In this document: positions 1 through 7,620 of the stretch, one piece after another | Position numbering within the stretch: position 1 is the stretch's first letter | Layout of the letters: each line of letters begins with the position of its first letter | Source of the DNA: an uncultured Leptolyngbya sp. | Lineage (GTDB): Bacteria; Cyanobacteriota; Cyanobacteriia; Phormidesmidales; Phormidesmidaceae | Direction of reading: 5' to 3' | Assembly: GCA_937899365.1 (NCBI GenBank) | Contig: CALBPH010000490.1 | Location: 1 to 17,698 of the forward strand | DNA: 17,698 nucleotides | Position numbers and translations under genes: made by a program | Notes under the pieces: generated by a model | Told to the model about the DNA's origin: nothing | The model's database searches: none | What the model saw: the letters and a program-made list of their open reading frames with translations, nothing else

Positions 1-1305
1 GGGACCCATTTCCAGCGCCTGCCCTGCACCATAGGGTGGCTTGCCTGCACCAAAGGGAGCATCGCCATAATTTTTGGGGGCTGAATACTCTGCACCAAAC
101 CGGCTAGCTGGCACCGCATCTTCGGGCGGCATCGCTTCTAGATAAGCCTGCACCTGCTCGTTGGCAAAATAGTCCTTGAGGGTAACGTTGCTCTGGTCTA
201 AATCCCTAAAGAAAGGAAAGACATCCTGCTGCAGCCAGCGTTCGGTATAGAGACACAGCCCAGGCAAAAGATCGGGAGCCCCTTCAGAATGGCTCTTGAT
301 AAACGAAATGGGCTCATTTTCGTGGCTGCGCTCTAGGGCATAGGTCGCTTCTTCGGTCTGCCCCAGGAGCACTGCACACACGGCCTGCTCTAAATACACA
401 TCTTGACGCTCGGTCAATAAAGCAAGACGCTGTTTGGCTTGGCGGACAAGATTTGGCTGATGCTTGGCAAAGCCCCTGGCCAGGAGCGCATATACAGACA
501 GGTAGACACCAACCGATGAGGGGCGTTGAGCCTCAGCCTCAAAAATATCTTGCTGTTCTGCCGAGGTTAGATAGCTGCGCAACTGTTGGACAAAACGCAG
601 AAAATCTTCAACGCTTAGCCCCGAGGCATCATCATTGGCACCGTCAATGCCGCCCCGCTTCGCTAGCATGGACTTCAACAGAGTAATACCCTGGCCTCTG
701 GCTGCTTTATCGGCCAGGGGACGGGCTACCAGTTCCAAAATCCGATATGGCTTTAGCTTATCGAGGTCTGCTTGGATATCGGCTTGCATATCGGGAAACA
801 GACTTTCCCGAATCATTAGCTCTTGACCGGTTTCTAAGGACTCTGCCGCATTTTCGTACTGGTGCTGCTGCGACTGTTCTCGTCCCTGCTACAGACAGGC
901 CAGTCCCAGGGGGAGGACCACATCTGACAGGGCTTCTTGGGAACTCCCGTCCAAATTACTAGGGCCACTGGTCAAGTAGGGTCGCCCCAGACGAATCACC
1001 AGCTCATATTCACCGAGTTCGAGCAAAATGAGCAGTGCGCCAATCAGCTGCTCTTCATAAATTTCAATAGAAACTAGTTCAGAGCCCGCTGCCAATAGCT
1101 TTGCATCGTAGGTCTGGCGCTTGCCAGAGTCCCGCAAAGCGTCATATGCCATATCAATCAGCTGCTTACGCGACTGAATCGCAAACTCCGAATACTCCCG
1201 CCGGGGTAATTGTAGAGTCCGGTCACGGTGAGCTTGCTCCAGTTGTTCCGCTGTCGCTTGCATGGGCAAACCCAGGATTCGATAGTGATCTAGCGGAATT
1301 TGCAC
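1..1305 (-). pseudogene. ftn2: Cell division protein Ftn2/ZipN (ARC6 homologue), 5' part, interrupted by an in-frame TAG
   Basis: This is the cyanobacterial divisome scaffold that tethers FtsZ at the membrane and recruits other division proteins; its plastid homologue is ARC6. Seen: a GTG start at 1303-1305 with an AAGGAAG ribosome site 6 bases upstream, and an N-terminus beginning MQIPLDHYRILGLP that fits the family's DnaJ-like domain (about residues 1-70, without a clear HPD motif). The frame stays open for 435 codons to the window edge, except for one TAG at 889-891 (codon 139). After the stop the same frame continues with typical family sequence (QYENAAESLE, then DKLKPYRILEL, then SVEDFLRFVQQLRSYL), so no frameshift is involved. 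The C-terminal membrane segment and periplasmic part lie outside the window. One base change (for example GAG or AAG to TAG) would explain the stop. Whether it is real or a sequence error cannot be decided here. The family assignment is secure; the broken status is what the bases show. Confidence 0.88.
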
Positions 1306-1877
1306 AGTGACTTCCTTAGCATTCGAGTTGACTTCGACTTGATGGATAAAACCTTTGAGAACGTCATTACAGACATGAACGAATATTCGCTGGCCATGAA
1401 TGTATGAAAACTACCTAAGCGGGTTAAAACAGTCATTTACTAAAAACCGCATTCATAATAGCGATGAAATGCTGATATTTGAAAGCCTACAGCAATGAAT
1501 CAAACTTTTCAGCCAATTGATCGCAGAAATTAGGGCTTTAAACTTATTACCTAGGGCTAGCATTTTCACGTAAGCGGAAGCCCGTAAATCCACCTGCTTT
1601 GCTAGGCTGCCCACGGTAGCAATTTTCATATATTGGACTTATTACCCGCAGTTATAGCCATTAATTCATCAGTATTGCCTGCTTAATGTAAGTGAATATT
1701 CGGACAGATTAGAGAACATCAATCGCTAGGAAAGCGAGATTGTCGTCTAAAATTATGTTCGGTCGATTTTAACTCAATCAGGCCAACGACCATCTGTGTT
1801 ATGGCAAGTTGATCATGAACTGATCACTTTTTTGGAATAATCATAATTTGTATTGCGGCGAGGCGATTAGCAAGCCA
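1306..1877. other. Divergent intergenic region between ftn2 and pdhA
   Basis: About 570 bases contain no convincing gene. The region must hold the promoters of the divergent ftn2 and pdhA genes, but I see no clean paired -35/-10 boxes. A CATAAT at 1842-1847 could be a -10 for pdhA. It holds several short repeats: an 11-base tandem unit at 1322-1342, ACTTATTACC at 1542-1551 and 1637-1646, TAGCATTTTCA at 1558-1568 with TAGCAATTTTCA at 1617-1628, and two TGATCA palindromes at 1810-1815 and 1821-1826. Confidence 0.6.
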
Positions 1878-2906
1878 ATGGTTCAGGAAAGGACATTACC
1901 AACATTTCAAGCGACTTCAGCAAAGATAGATAAGCAAGAGGGCCTGAGGATATATGAGGACATGGTCCTGGGTCGGTACTTTGAAGATAAGTGTGCCGAA
2001 ATGTACTACCGGGGCAAAATGTTCGGTTTTGTGCATCTCTATAACGGGCAAGAAGCCGTATCGAGCGGTGTGATCAAGTCCATGCGTCCCTATGACTATG
2101 TGTGCAGCACCTATCGCGACCATGTCCATGCCTTGAGTGCCGGAGTGCCTGCTAACGCCGTGATGGCTGAGCTATTTGGAAAAGAAACCGGCTGTAGCAA
2201 AGGCCGGGGTGGCTCGATGCACATGTTTTCTAAAGAGCACAATCTACTGGGGGGCTTTGCCTTTATTGGTGAGGGGATTCCGGTTGCCTTGGGGGCCGCC
2301 TTTCAGTCGCGCTACCGTCGTGATGCCCTGGGTGATTCGTCTGCGGATCAGGTGACTGCTGCATTCTTTGGCGATGGCACCACGAACAATGGTCAGTTTT
2401 TTGAGTGCCTGAATATGGCAGTCCTGTGGAAGCTGCCAATTCTGTTCGTAGTTGAAAATAATAAGTGGGCTATCGGTATGGCCCATGAGCGGGCCTCATC
2501 GCAAACTGAGATTTATCGTAAGGCCAGCGTATTTGGCATGCCGGGCTACGAGGTTGATGGCATGGATGTGCTGGCGGTGCGGGATGTGGCCCAAGCAGCC
2601 GTTGCCCGTGCCCGCGCTGGGGAAGGCCCAACGTTGATTGAATGTTTGACCTATCGATTCCGGGGGCATTCGTTGGCGGACCCGGATGAGCTGCGATCGC
2701 AAACCGAAAAAGACGAGTGGCAGGCCCGCGACCCCTTAACTCGCATGGAAGCCTACATGATTGAGCAAAACCTGGCCGATGACGCCGAGCTAAAAGCTAT
2801 CAAGAAGCGAATCGAGCGTCACATCGAAGATGCGGTTAAGTTTGCTGAGGAAAGCCCTGAGCCCTCGCCTGACGAACTCCGTCGCTACATTTTTGCCGAA
2901 GAGTAA
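1878..2906 (+). CDS. pdhA: Pyruvate dehydrogenase E1 component, alpha subunit
   Basis: The alpha subunit of the thiamine-diphosphate-dependent E1 enzyme decarboxylates pyruvate and passes the acetyl group to E2 lipoyl domains, giving acetyl-CoA. Seen in the 342-residue product: the ThDP/Mg motif GDG at 165-167 closing with NN at 194-195, the family signature KGRGGSMHMF near 108-117, and the loop YRFRGHSLADPD at 259-270 with its conserved His264. The length matches the usual 340-345 residues. I chose ATG 1878 (MVQERTLPTF) because known cyanobacterial E1 alpha proteins start this way; the frame also extends upstream to a TTG at 1848. pdhB starts 46 bases downstream on the same strand, so co-transcription is likely, ending at the hairpin at 3957. 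Confidence 0.96.
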   Translation: MVQERTLPTFQATSAKIDKQEGLRIYEDMVLGRYFEDKCAEMYYRGKMFGFVHLYNGQEAVSSGVIKSMRPYDYVCSTYRDHVHALSAGVPANAVMAELFGKETGCSKGRGGSMHMFSKEHNLLGGFAFIGEGIPVALGAAFQSRYRRDALGDSSADQVTAAFFGDGTTNNGQFFECLNMAVLWKLPILFVVENNKWAIGMAHERASSQTEIYRKASVFGMPGYEVDGMDVLAVRDVAQAAVARARAGEGPTLIECLTYRFRGHSLADPDELRSQTEKDEWQARDPLTRMEAYMIEQNLADDAELKAIKKRIERHIEDAVKFAEESPEPSPDELRRYIFAEE

Positions 2907-2952
2907 CGTCCGTAGACCACACGCCTAAAAAATCACAGGAAAATCAACAGGA

Positions 2953-3936
2953 ATGGCAGAAACACTTTTATTTAATGCCCTGCGGGAAGCCGTAGATGAA
3001 GAAATGGGCAGGGACGAAACTGTCTTTGTCTTGGGAGAAGATGTCGGTCACTACGGCGGCTCCTACAAGGTTACCAAGGGTCTTTACGAAAAATATGGCC
3101 CCCTCCGGGTTCTAGACTCCCCCATTGCTGAGAACAGCTTTACGGGGATGGCGGAGGGTGCGGCCATGACCGGTCTGCGCCCCATTGTTGAAGGCATGAA
3201 CATGGGGTTTTTGCTGCTGGCCTTTAACCAAATTGCCAACAATGCCGGCATGCTGCCCTACACCTCTGGCGGCAACTACCATATCCCCATGGTGATCCGT
3301 GGCCCCGGTGGTGTGGGTCGTCAGCTGGGGGCAGAGCATTCCCAGCGTTTAGAGGCTTATTTTCAGGCGGTACCGGGTCTAAAGATTGTGGCCTGCTCTA
3401 CGCCCTACAACGCCAAGGGGTTGCTCAAGTCAGCCATTCGCGATAAAAACCCCGTCCTCTTCTTTGAGCATGTGCTGCTTTATTACGTGTAAGTAGAGCT
3501 GCCGAGCGATGAGTATCTGGGGCCGGTGGACTAGGCGGTTGTGGTTCGCCCCGGTTAGGATGTAACTATCCTCACCTACTCCCGCATGCGTCACCATGTG
3601 TTGCAGGCAGTCAAAGGCATTGAAGCCCAGGGCTTTGACCCAGAGGTCATCGACCTAATTTCTTTAAAGCCCATCGACTATGACACCATTGGCGCATCGA
3701 TTCGCAAGACCCATAAGGTGATCATTGTGGAAGAATGCATGAAAACCGGCGGTATTGCGGCAGAAATTATCGCCTCCATTAACGATCGCTTCTTTGATGA
3801 GCTGGATGCTCCGGTGATGCGGCTATCCTCCCAGGATATTCCCACCCCCTACAATGGCCGACTGGAGAGTCTGACCATTGTGCAACCTAAGCAGATTGTG
3901 GAAGCTGTCGAAAAAATGATGCTGGCACGGGTATAG
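2953..3936 (+). pseudogene. pdhB: Pyruvate dehydrogenase E1 component, beta subunit, with three in-frame stop codons
   Basis: E1 beta pairs with PdhA and supplies part of the ThDP site. The frame is 328 codons long, the family's normal length, and has no indel. It contains TAA at 3490-3492 (codon 180), TAG at 3532-3534 (codon 194) and TAG at 3556-3558 (codon 202). Codons 1-179 encode the pyrimidine-binding domain, with LGEDVGHYGGSYKVTKGL and the catalytic Glu60 in AENSFTGMAEGAAMTG. After the stops the C-terminal transketolase domain continues unbroken (DVTILTYSRMRHH, VIIVEECMKTGGI, SSQDIPTPYNGRLE). All three stops fall in the linker between domains. From memory of the family, these positions are usually lysine or another polar residue, one base away from TAA or TAG. 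As written, only a 179-residue fragment and possibly a 116-residue fragment from ATG 3586 could be made. The gene is normally essential for acetyl-CoA supply, so it may be a true pseudogene, a split gene or a sequence error. Confidence 0.9.
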
Positions 3937-3956
3937 CCTGTCCGCCCATATTGCTG

Positions 3957-3988
3957 GCACAGAGGGTAGCCATCCTCTGTGCTTTTTT
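3957..3988 (+). terminator. Intrinsic terminator of the pdhA-pdhB unit
   Basis: A perfect 9-base stem GCACAGAGG (3957-3965) / CCTCTGTGC (3974-3982) with an 8-base loop is followed by six T residues (3983-3988). It begins 20 bases after the pdhB stop codon and separates pdhB from secD. Confidence 0.93.
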
Positions 3989-4030
3989 ATAGATTGACGC
4001 CCACAGCAAGGGGCTAATTGGGTGGCAACC

Positions 4031-4036
4031 TATAAT
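4031..4036 (+). promoter_or_regulatory. Probable -10 box for the secD-secF unit
   Basis: A consensus TATAAT lies 64 bases upstream of the secD start and just after the pdhB terminator. No good -35 hexamer sits 16-18 bases upstream; the TTGACG at 3994-3999 is too far away. The call rests on the -10 sequence and its position only. Confidence 0.45.
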
Positions 4037-4100
4037 AGGATGTTCTGTTGGATAGCTCAGTCGCACAAGGACCGGTGTATGGATAGTACGGAGAAGGGCC

Positions 4101-5540
4101 ATGGGTAAACAACGCTCGATGTTGGTGGTGATTGTGGGACTTGCGATCGCAGCCATAATTACCATTGTGCAACTGCCCACCCAGCTAGGGTTAGACCTGA
4201 GGGGCGGTTCTCAACTTACTCTCCAAGTACTGACCAATGAGCAGATCACCCAGATCTCCGAACGGGAGTTAGAAGCGGTCCAACGGGTGATCGAAAATCG
4301 GGTTAATGGTCTGGGTGTTTCCGAAGCCATTGTCCAAAGTTCCGGCCAAGATCAGCTCTTAATTCAGCTACCCGGCGTCAGCGATCCTGGCCAAGCCCAG
4401 CGCGTACTGGGAGGCACAGCTCAGCTAGAGTTTCGAGCCCAAAAGCCAGGTACAGAAGGTGAGCTCAGGGCAATTTCAGACATTGTTAACCAGCAAGAAG
4501 TTCAACAGGCAAGCATACTGGCCGTTGGCAACAACAATATTTCAGATGAGGACCTCGCTGAACTTGAAAAAGTTACCACTGACCTTCAAGCTAGCCGTGA
4601 AACGTTGCTGGAACTATTTGAAGATACTGAACTTGGCGGAGATAAGCTAAGAGACGCCCTGGCAAGCCCCCTTGGCACCGGTCAATCCTGGCAAGTGTCC
4701 ATCTACTTTAACAATGAAGGAGGGGCACTTTTTACTGAGATGACCCGCAACATTGCCGGTACAGGAAGGGTTCTGGGCATTTTTCTAGATGAGCGGCTGA
4801 TCAGTGCCCCCACCGTTGATGTGCAGTACGCCGCCACAGGTATTCCCGGCAACAGTGCAACCATCTCGGGTAGTTTTAATGCCGATGCCGCTAGAGACTT
4901 AGAAATCCAGCTCAGGGGCGGCGCCTTGCCCGTTCCCGTAGAAGTCATAGAAAACCGTACAGTAGGGGCCACCTTGGGCCGCGATAGCATTCAGCGCAGT
5001 CTTTACGCTGGTATTGCAGGATTAGCGTTAGTGCTCATCTTTATGGCCGTTTACTATCGTCTACCCGGTATTTTGGCCGACGTTGCCCTAGTGGTCTATG
5101 CCCTCTTAACCTGGGCGGCCTATAACATTTTGGGCGTAACCATGACCCTGCCAGGCATTGCCGGGTTTATCCTCAGTATCGGTATGGCCGTAGATGCCAA
5201 TGTGCTGATTTTTGAACGTACTCGTGAGGAATTACGAGCAGGCAAAACCCTCTACCGCTCTGTGGAGTCAGGGTTTTACCGGGCATTCTCCAGTATTCTC
5301 GACAGTAATGTCACCACAATTATCGCCTGTGCAGCACTGTTTTGGTTTGGAGCAGGTCTGGTCAAAGGATTTGCCCTCACCCTAGCAGTGGGGGTGGCCG
5401 TCAGTCTGTTTACAGCCTTTACCTGTACTCGCAACCTGCTGTTTTTTGTCATCAGCTTTCCACAATTTCGCAAGATAGGCTACTTTGCCCCTAGCCTAGC
5501 CGCCGATCTGCCCTCTACGTCCCAACCGTCTCAATCATGA
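4101..5540 (+). CDS. secD: Protein translocase subunit SecD
   Basis: SecD works with SecF at the SecYEG channel, using the proton gradient to help pull exported proteins across the plasma (and in cyanobacteria possibly thylakoid) membrane. The 479-residue product has an N-terminal membrane segment (about 6-24), the family motif LGLDLRGGSQLTLQV at 29-43, and a large periplasmic P1 region to about residue 290. A cluster of membrane segments follows, containing the signature GMAVDANVLIFERTREE, in which the Asp-Asn pair is conserved. The start ATG 4101 has a purine-rich GGAGAAGGG just upstream and gives the family N-terminus. Its TGA stop overlaps the secF ATG by 4 bases (ATGA), so translational coupling is likely. 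Confidence 0.97.
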   Translation: MGKQRSMLVVIVGLAIAAIITIVQLPTQLGLDLRGGSQLTLQVLTNEQITQISERELEAVQRVIENRVNGLGVSEAIVQSSGQDQLLIQLPGVSDPGQAQRVLGGTAQLEFRAQKPGTEGELRAISDIVNQQEVQQASILAVGNNNISDEDLAELEKVTTDLQASRETLLELFEDTELGGDKLRDALASPLGTGQSWQVSIYFNNEGGALFTEMTRNIAGTGRVLGIFLDERLISAPTVDVQYAATGIPGNSATISGSFNADAARDLEIQLRGGALPVPVEVIENRTVGATLGRDSIQRSLYAGIAGLALVLIFMAVYYRLPGILADVALVVYALLTWAAYNILGVTMTLPGIAGFILSIGMAVDANVLIFERTREELRAGKTLYRSVESGFYRAFSSILDSNVTTIIACAALFWFGAGLVKGFALTLAVGVAVSLFTAFTCTRNLLFFVISFPQFRKIGYFAPSLAADLPSTSQPSQS

Positions 5541-6487
5541 AACTGAATGTCGTCAAACAACGGGGTATCTGGTGGCTCATTTCCGGTCTCCTAATTGCAG
5601 TTAGCATCGCAGCCATGGCGTTGTCCTGGTCCCAGTTCAACGGCCAGGTTAGACCCGGTCTAGGCTTTATCGGCGGCACCCGTCTCCAGCTAGAGCGTGA
5701 CTGTAGCGAGGCAGCTGCCTGTGAGAATCCCATCGAAATTACCGACATCCGAGAGATTTTGGATGGCCAAGGCTTAGAGGGCAGCAGTCTGCAATTAGTG
5801 GGCAACTCTGGGCAAGGTATTGCCATCCGTACCCGGACCCTAGATGTAGATGAACAGACCAATCTACGCTCGGCATTGACAGAAACCCTGGGCCAGGTTG
5901 ACCCCACCGCCTCCAAAATCGACGTCGTCGGCCCTACCCTCGGTAAACAGCTTTTAATCGCGGGTCTATTATCCCTATTGGTGGCCTTTGCTGGCATCAC
6001 CGTTTATTTAAGTCTCCGGTTTAAGTTTGACTATGCCCTGTTGGCCCTATTGGCCCTAATGCACGACGTCGTCATTACCCTGGGTATTTTCTCTATTTTG
6101 GGACTTGTCCTAGGCTACGAAGCAGACAGTCTGTTTATTGTGGCACTGCTCACCATTGTTGGTTTTTCCGTCAACGATACGGTGGTCATTTACGATCGCA
6201 TCCGTGAGAATTTCAAACTAATGCCCGACCAGGGGGTGGATAAAATTGTTAACGAGGCAGTTAACCAAACCCTGGGACGTTCTATCAACACCACCATGAC
6301 AACGGTGTTGCCGCTGTTGGCCATCGTGTTCTTCGGCGGAGATACCCTTAAGTTCTTTGCCCTCGCACTGATCATCGGCTTTTTAGCAGGAGCCTATTCC
6401 AGCATCTTTATTGCCAGCACTCTGTTGGCATGGTGGCGTTCTGGCTCTAACTCCAATACAGATATGTCCACCCCTGTCCCAGAGTAA
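5537..6487 (+). CDS. secF: Protein translocase subunit SecF
   Basis: SecF is the partner of SecD in the Sec translocon accessory complex. The 316-residue product has an N-terminal membrane helix (about 11-30), a short periplasmic domain, then five predicted helices. Conserved stretches include VVGPTLGKQLL, LMHDVVITLG, GFSVNDTVVIYDRIREN and SINTTMTTVLPLLA. The start overlaps the secD stop (ATGA, 5537-5540). One oddity: the N-terminal motif that is normally G-[IL]-D-F-x-G-G-T reads GLGFIGGT here, with Gly at residue 43 (codon GGC 5663-5665) where Asp is expected. SecD keeps its equivalent Asp. Confidence 0.96.
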   Translation: MKLNVVKQRGIWWLISGLLIAVSIAAMALSWSQFNGQVRPGLGFIGGTRLQLERDCSEAAACENPIEITDIREILDGQGLEGSSLQLVGNSGQGIAIRTRTLDVDEQTNLRSALTETLGQVDPTASKIDVVGPTLGKQLLIAGLLSLLVAFAGITVYLSLRFKFDYALLALLALMHDVVITLGIFSILGLVLGYEADSLFIVALLTIVGFSVNDTVVIYDRIRENFKLMPDQGVDKIVNEAVNQTLGRSINTTMTTVLPLLAIVFFGGDTLKFFALALIIGFLAGAYSSIFIASTLLAWWRSGSNSNTDMSTPVPE

Positions 6488-6528
6488 GCCTCAGCTCAAC
6501 AGCTGAAGACATTCGTAAACTACCCAAC

Positions 6529-6942
6529 GTGACTGCTCCCAACGGCTCTAGAAACATCGACGGCACTCGTACCGCTACAGAGGCAACGGAGAAAGCGATT
6601 GAAGCCCTACGGCAACATTCTCTTACCCTGTGGTGGCGGCTCACTGTTGGCGTCTGGTTAACAGTGGGGCCGTTAACCCTGTGGCAGCTGCGTTCTGAAA
6701 TCAGTTTGCTGTTGGACTATTTCACCTGGACCTCTGTTTACTACGGCCTAAAGTACAACTTCCTAGGCTCTGTGGGATTTTTTCTGTGTGTCAGTCTGGC
6801 CAGTACTCTCATCATCCGTGAGATTCGCCATCTCACCCTGGGCATATCCCCAATAGAGCACAAACGTCTGGAAAAGCAGTTGGCCCAGATCCATCGTCAG
6901 GGCTCTTCGCACCCATTGTGGTCATTGGTCCATCGCCCGTAG
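6529..6942 (+). CDS. Small two-helix membrane protein downstream of secF, unknown function
   Basis: I do not recognise a named family. The 137-residue product starts at GTG 6529 (no ATG is available near the N-terminus and no clear Shine-Dalgarno is seen). It has a polar N-terminal 30 residues, two strongly hydrophobic segments (about 35-55 and 72-97) and a basic, charged C-terminal tail containing EHKRLEKQLAQIHRQ. It follows secF by 41 bases on the same strand with no terminator between them, so it probably belongs to the secD-secF transcript. A role near the Sec machinery is a guess from position only. Confidence 0.72.
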   Translation: MTAPNGSRNIDGTRTATEATEKAIEALRQHSLTLWWRLTVGVWLTVGPLTLWQLRSEISLLLDYFTWTSVYYGLKYNFLGSVGFFLCVSLASTLIIREIRHLTLGISPIEHKRLEKQLAQIHRQGSSHPLWSLVHRP

Positions 6943-7035
6943 GCACATTAGATTAATCGAAAATATTTGCAAACTCACTGAACAATGGAGAAATCTCATC
7001 GCTAAAATGTCGGGTCTACACGTCTCGGCTCTACC

Positions 7036-7620
7036 ATGCGACTCACCACTGACCGACTCATTATCCGCAACTGGCATCCACTCAACGACGCTCAGCAGGC
7101 CTGTGATATTTACGGCGATCCACGGGTAACCCGTTGGCTATCGAATAGCGCTGCCGATAGTTCAATTTTGATCACCCAGCAGAGACTACAGCGCTATTGT
7201 GAGCGCACCGATCGCCTCGGTATTTGGGCCGTCGTCGAAACAGCAATTGACCGTGCCATCGGTAGCATTCTGCTTGTCCCGTTGCCCAACAGTGACAAAA
7301 CAGACAGCGATAAGATCGAAATTGGCTGGCATTTTCGTCCCGCAAGTTGGGGCTACGGCTATGCCACTGAAGCCGCTCGCGCCCTTCTCAACTACGGGTT
7401 TACCGAGCTAGCGCTGCCCACCATCTATGCCGTCACCACCCCAGACAATATCCGTTCCCAGCGGGTCATGGCCCGGTTAGGTATGCAGTGCTTGGGCTCT
7501 ACCGAAGCGTACTACAATCACCACTTGCAGCTTTACCGCTTGAGCGCTGACCATTATTCCTCGGGCCAACTGGCCTCAATGGTCGATAGCACCGTATCAA
7601 CGTCAGTACCGCTGACATAG
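7036..7620 (+). CDS. GNAT family N-acetyltransferase, RimJ/RimL type
   Basis: This is a probable acetyl-CoA-dependent N-acetyltransferase acting on a protein N-terminus or a small amine; the substrate is not predictable. The 194-residue product opens with the typical LTTDRLIIRNW. It has the acetyl-CoA-binding turn RPASWGYGYATEAARALLNYGF around 101-122 and the C-terminal family motif NIRSQRVMARLGMQCLG at 138-154. The ATG start at 7036 places the first motif at residue 3, as usual. The last 22 or so residues lie beyond the normal domain end and overlap the 3' end of the oppositely oriented solute-binding protein gene by 67 bases (7554-7620). Confidence 0.9.
   Translation: MRLTTDRLIIRNWHPLNDAQQACDIYGDPRVTRWLSNSAADSSILITQQRLQRYCERTDRLGIWAVVETAIDRAIGSILLVPLPNSDKTDSDKIEIGWHFRPASWGYGYATEAARALLNYGFTELALPTIYAVTTPDNIRSQRVMARLGMQCLGSTEAYYNHHLQLYRLSADHYSSGQLASMVDSTVSTSVPLT

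Noticed and set aside
1729..1745. Hairpin CAATC/GATTG near 1729 as a terminator or riboswitch
   Set aside because: The stem is short and bulged, there is no T-run, and no known riboswitch core is recognisable.
1848..1877. Upstream TTG start for pdhA
   Set aside because: The family N-terminus begins at the ATG at 1878 and the extra ten codons show no resemblance to E1 alpha proteins.
3480..3560. Diversity-generating retroelement style adenine mutagenesis as the cause of the A-to-T changes
   Set aside because: There is no reverse transcriptase, no template repeat and no matching second copy in the window, and such systems avoid making stop codons.
2953..3936. Alternative genetic code or programmed lysine insertion at TAA/TAG
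   Set aside because: TAA and TAG also act as normal terminators here (pdhA ends in TAA, pdhB itself and psbX end in TAG), and other long genes such as uvrC and secD have no internal stops, so general reassignment does not fit.
4050..4075. tRNA-like start (GGATAGCTCAGT) before secD
   Set aside because: Only the D-arm-like word is present; no acceptor stem, anticodon arm or T-arm follows before the secD start.
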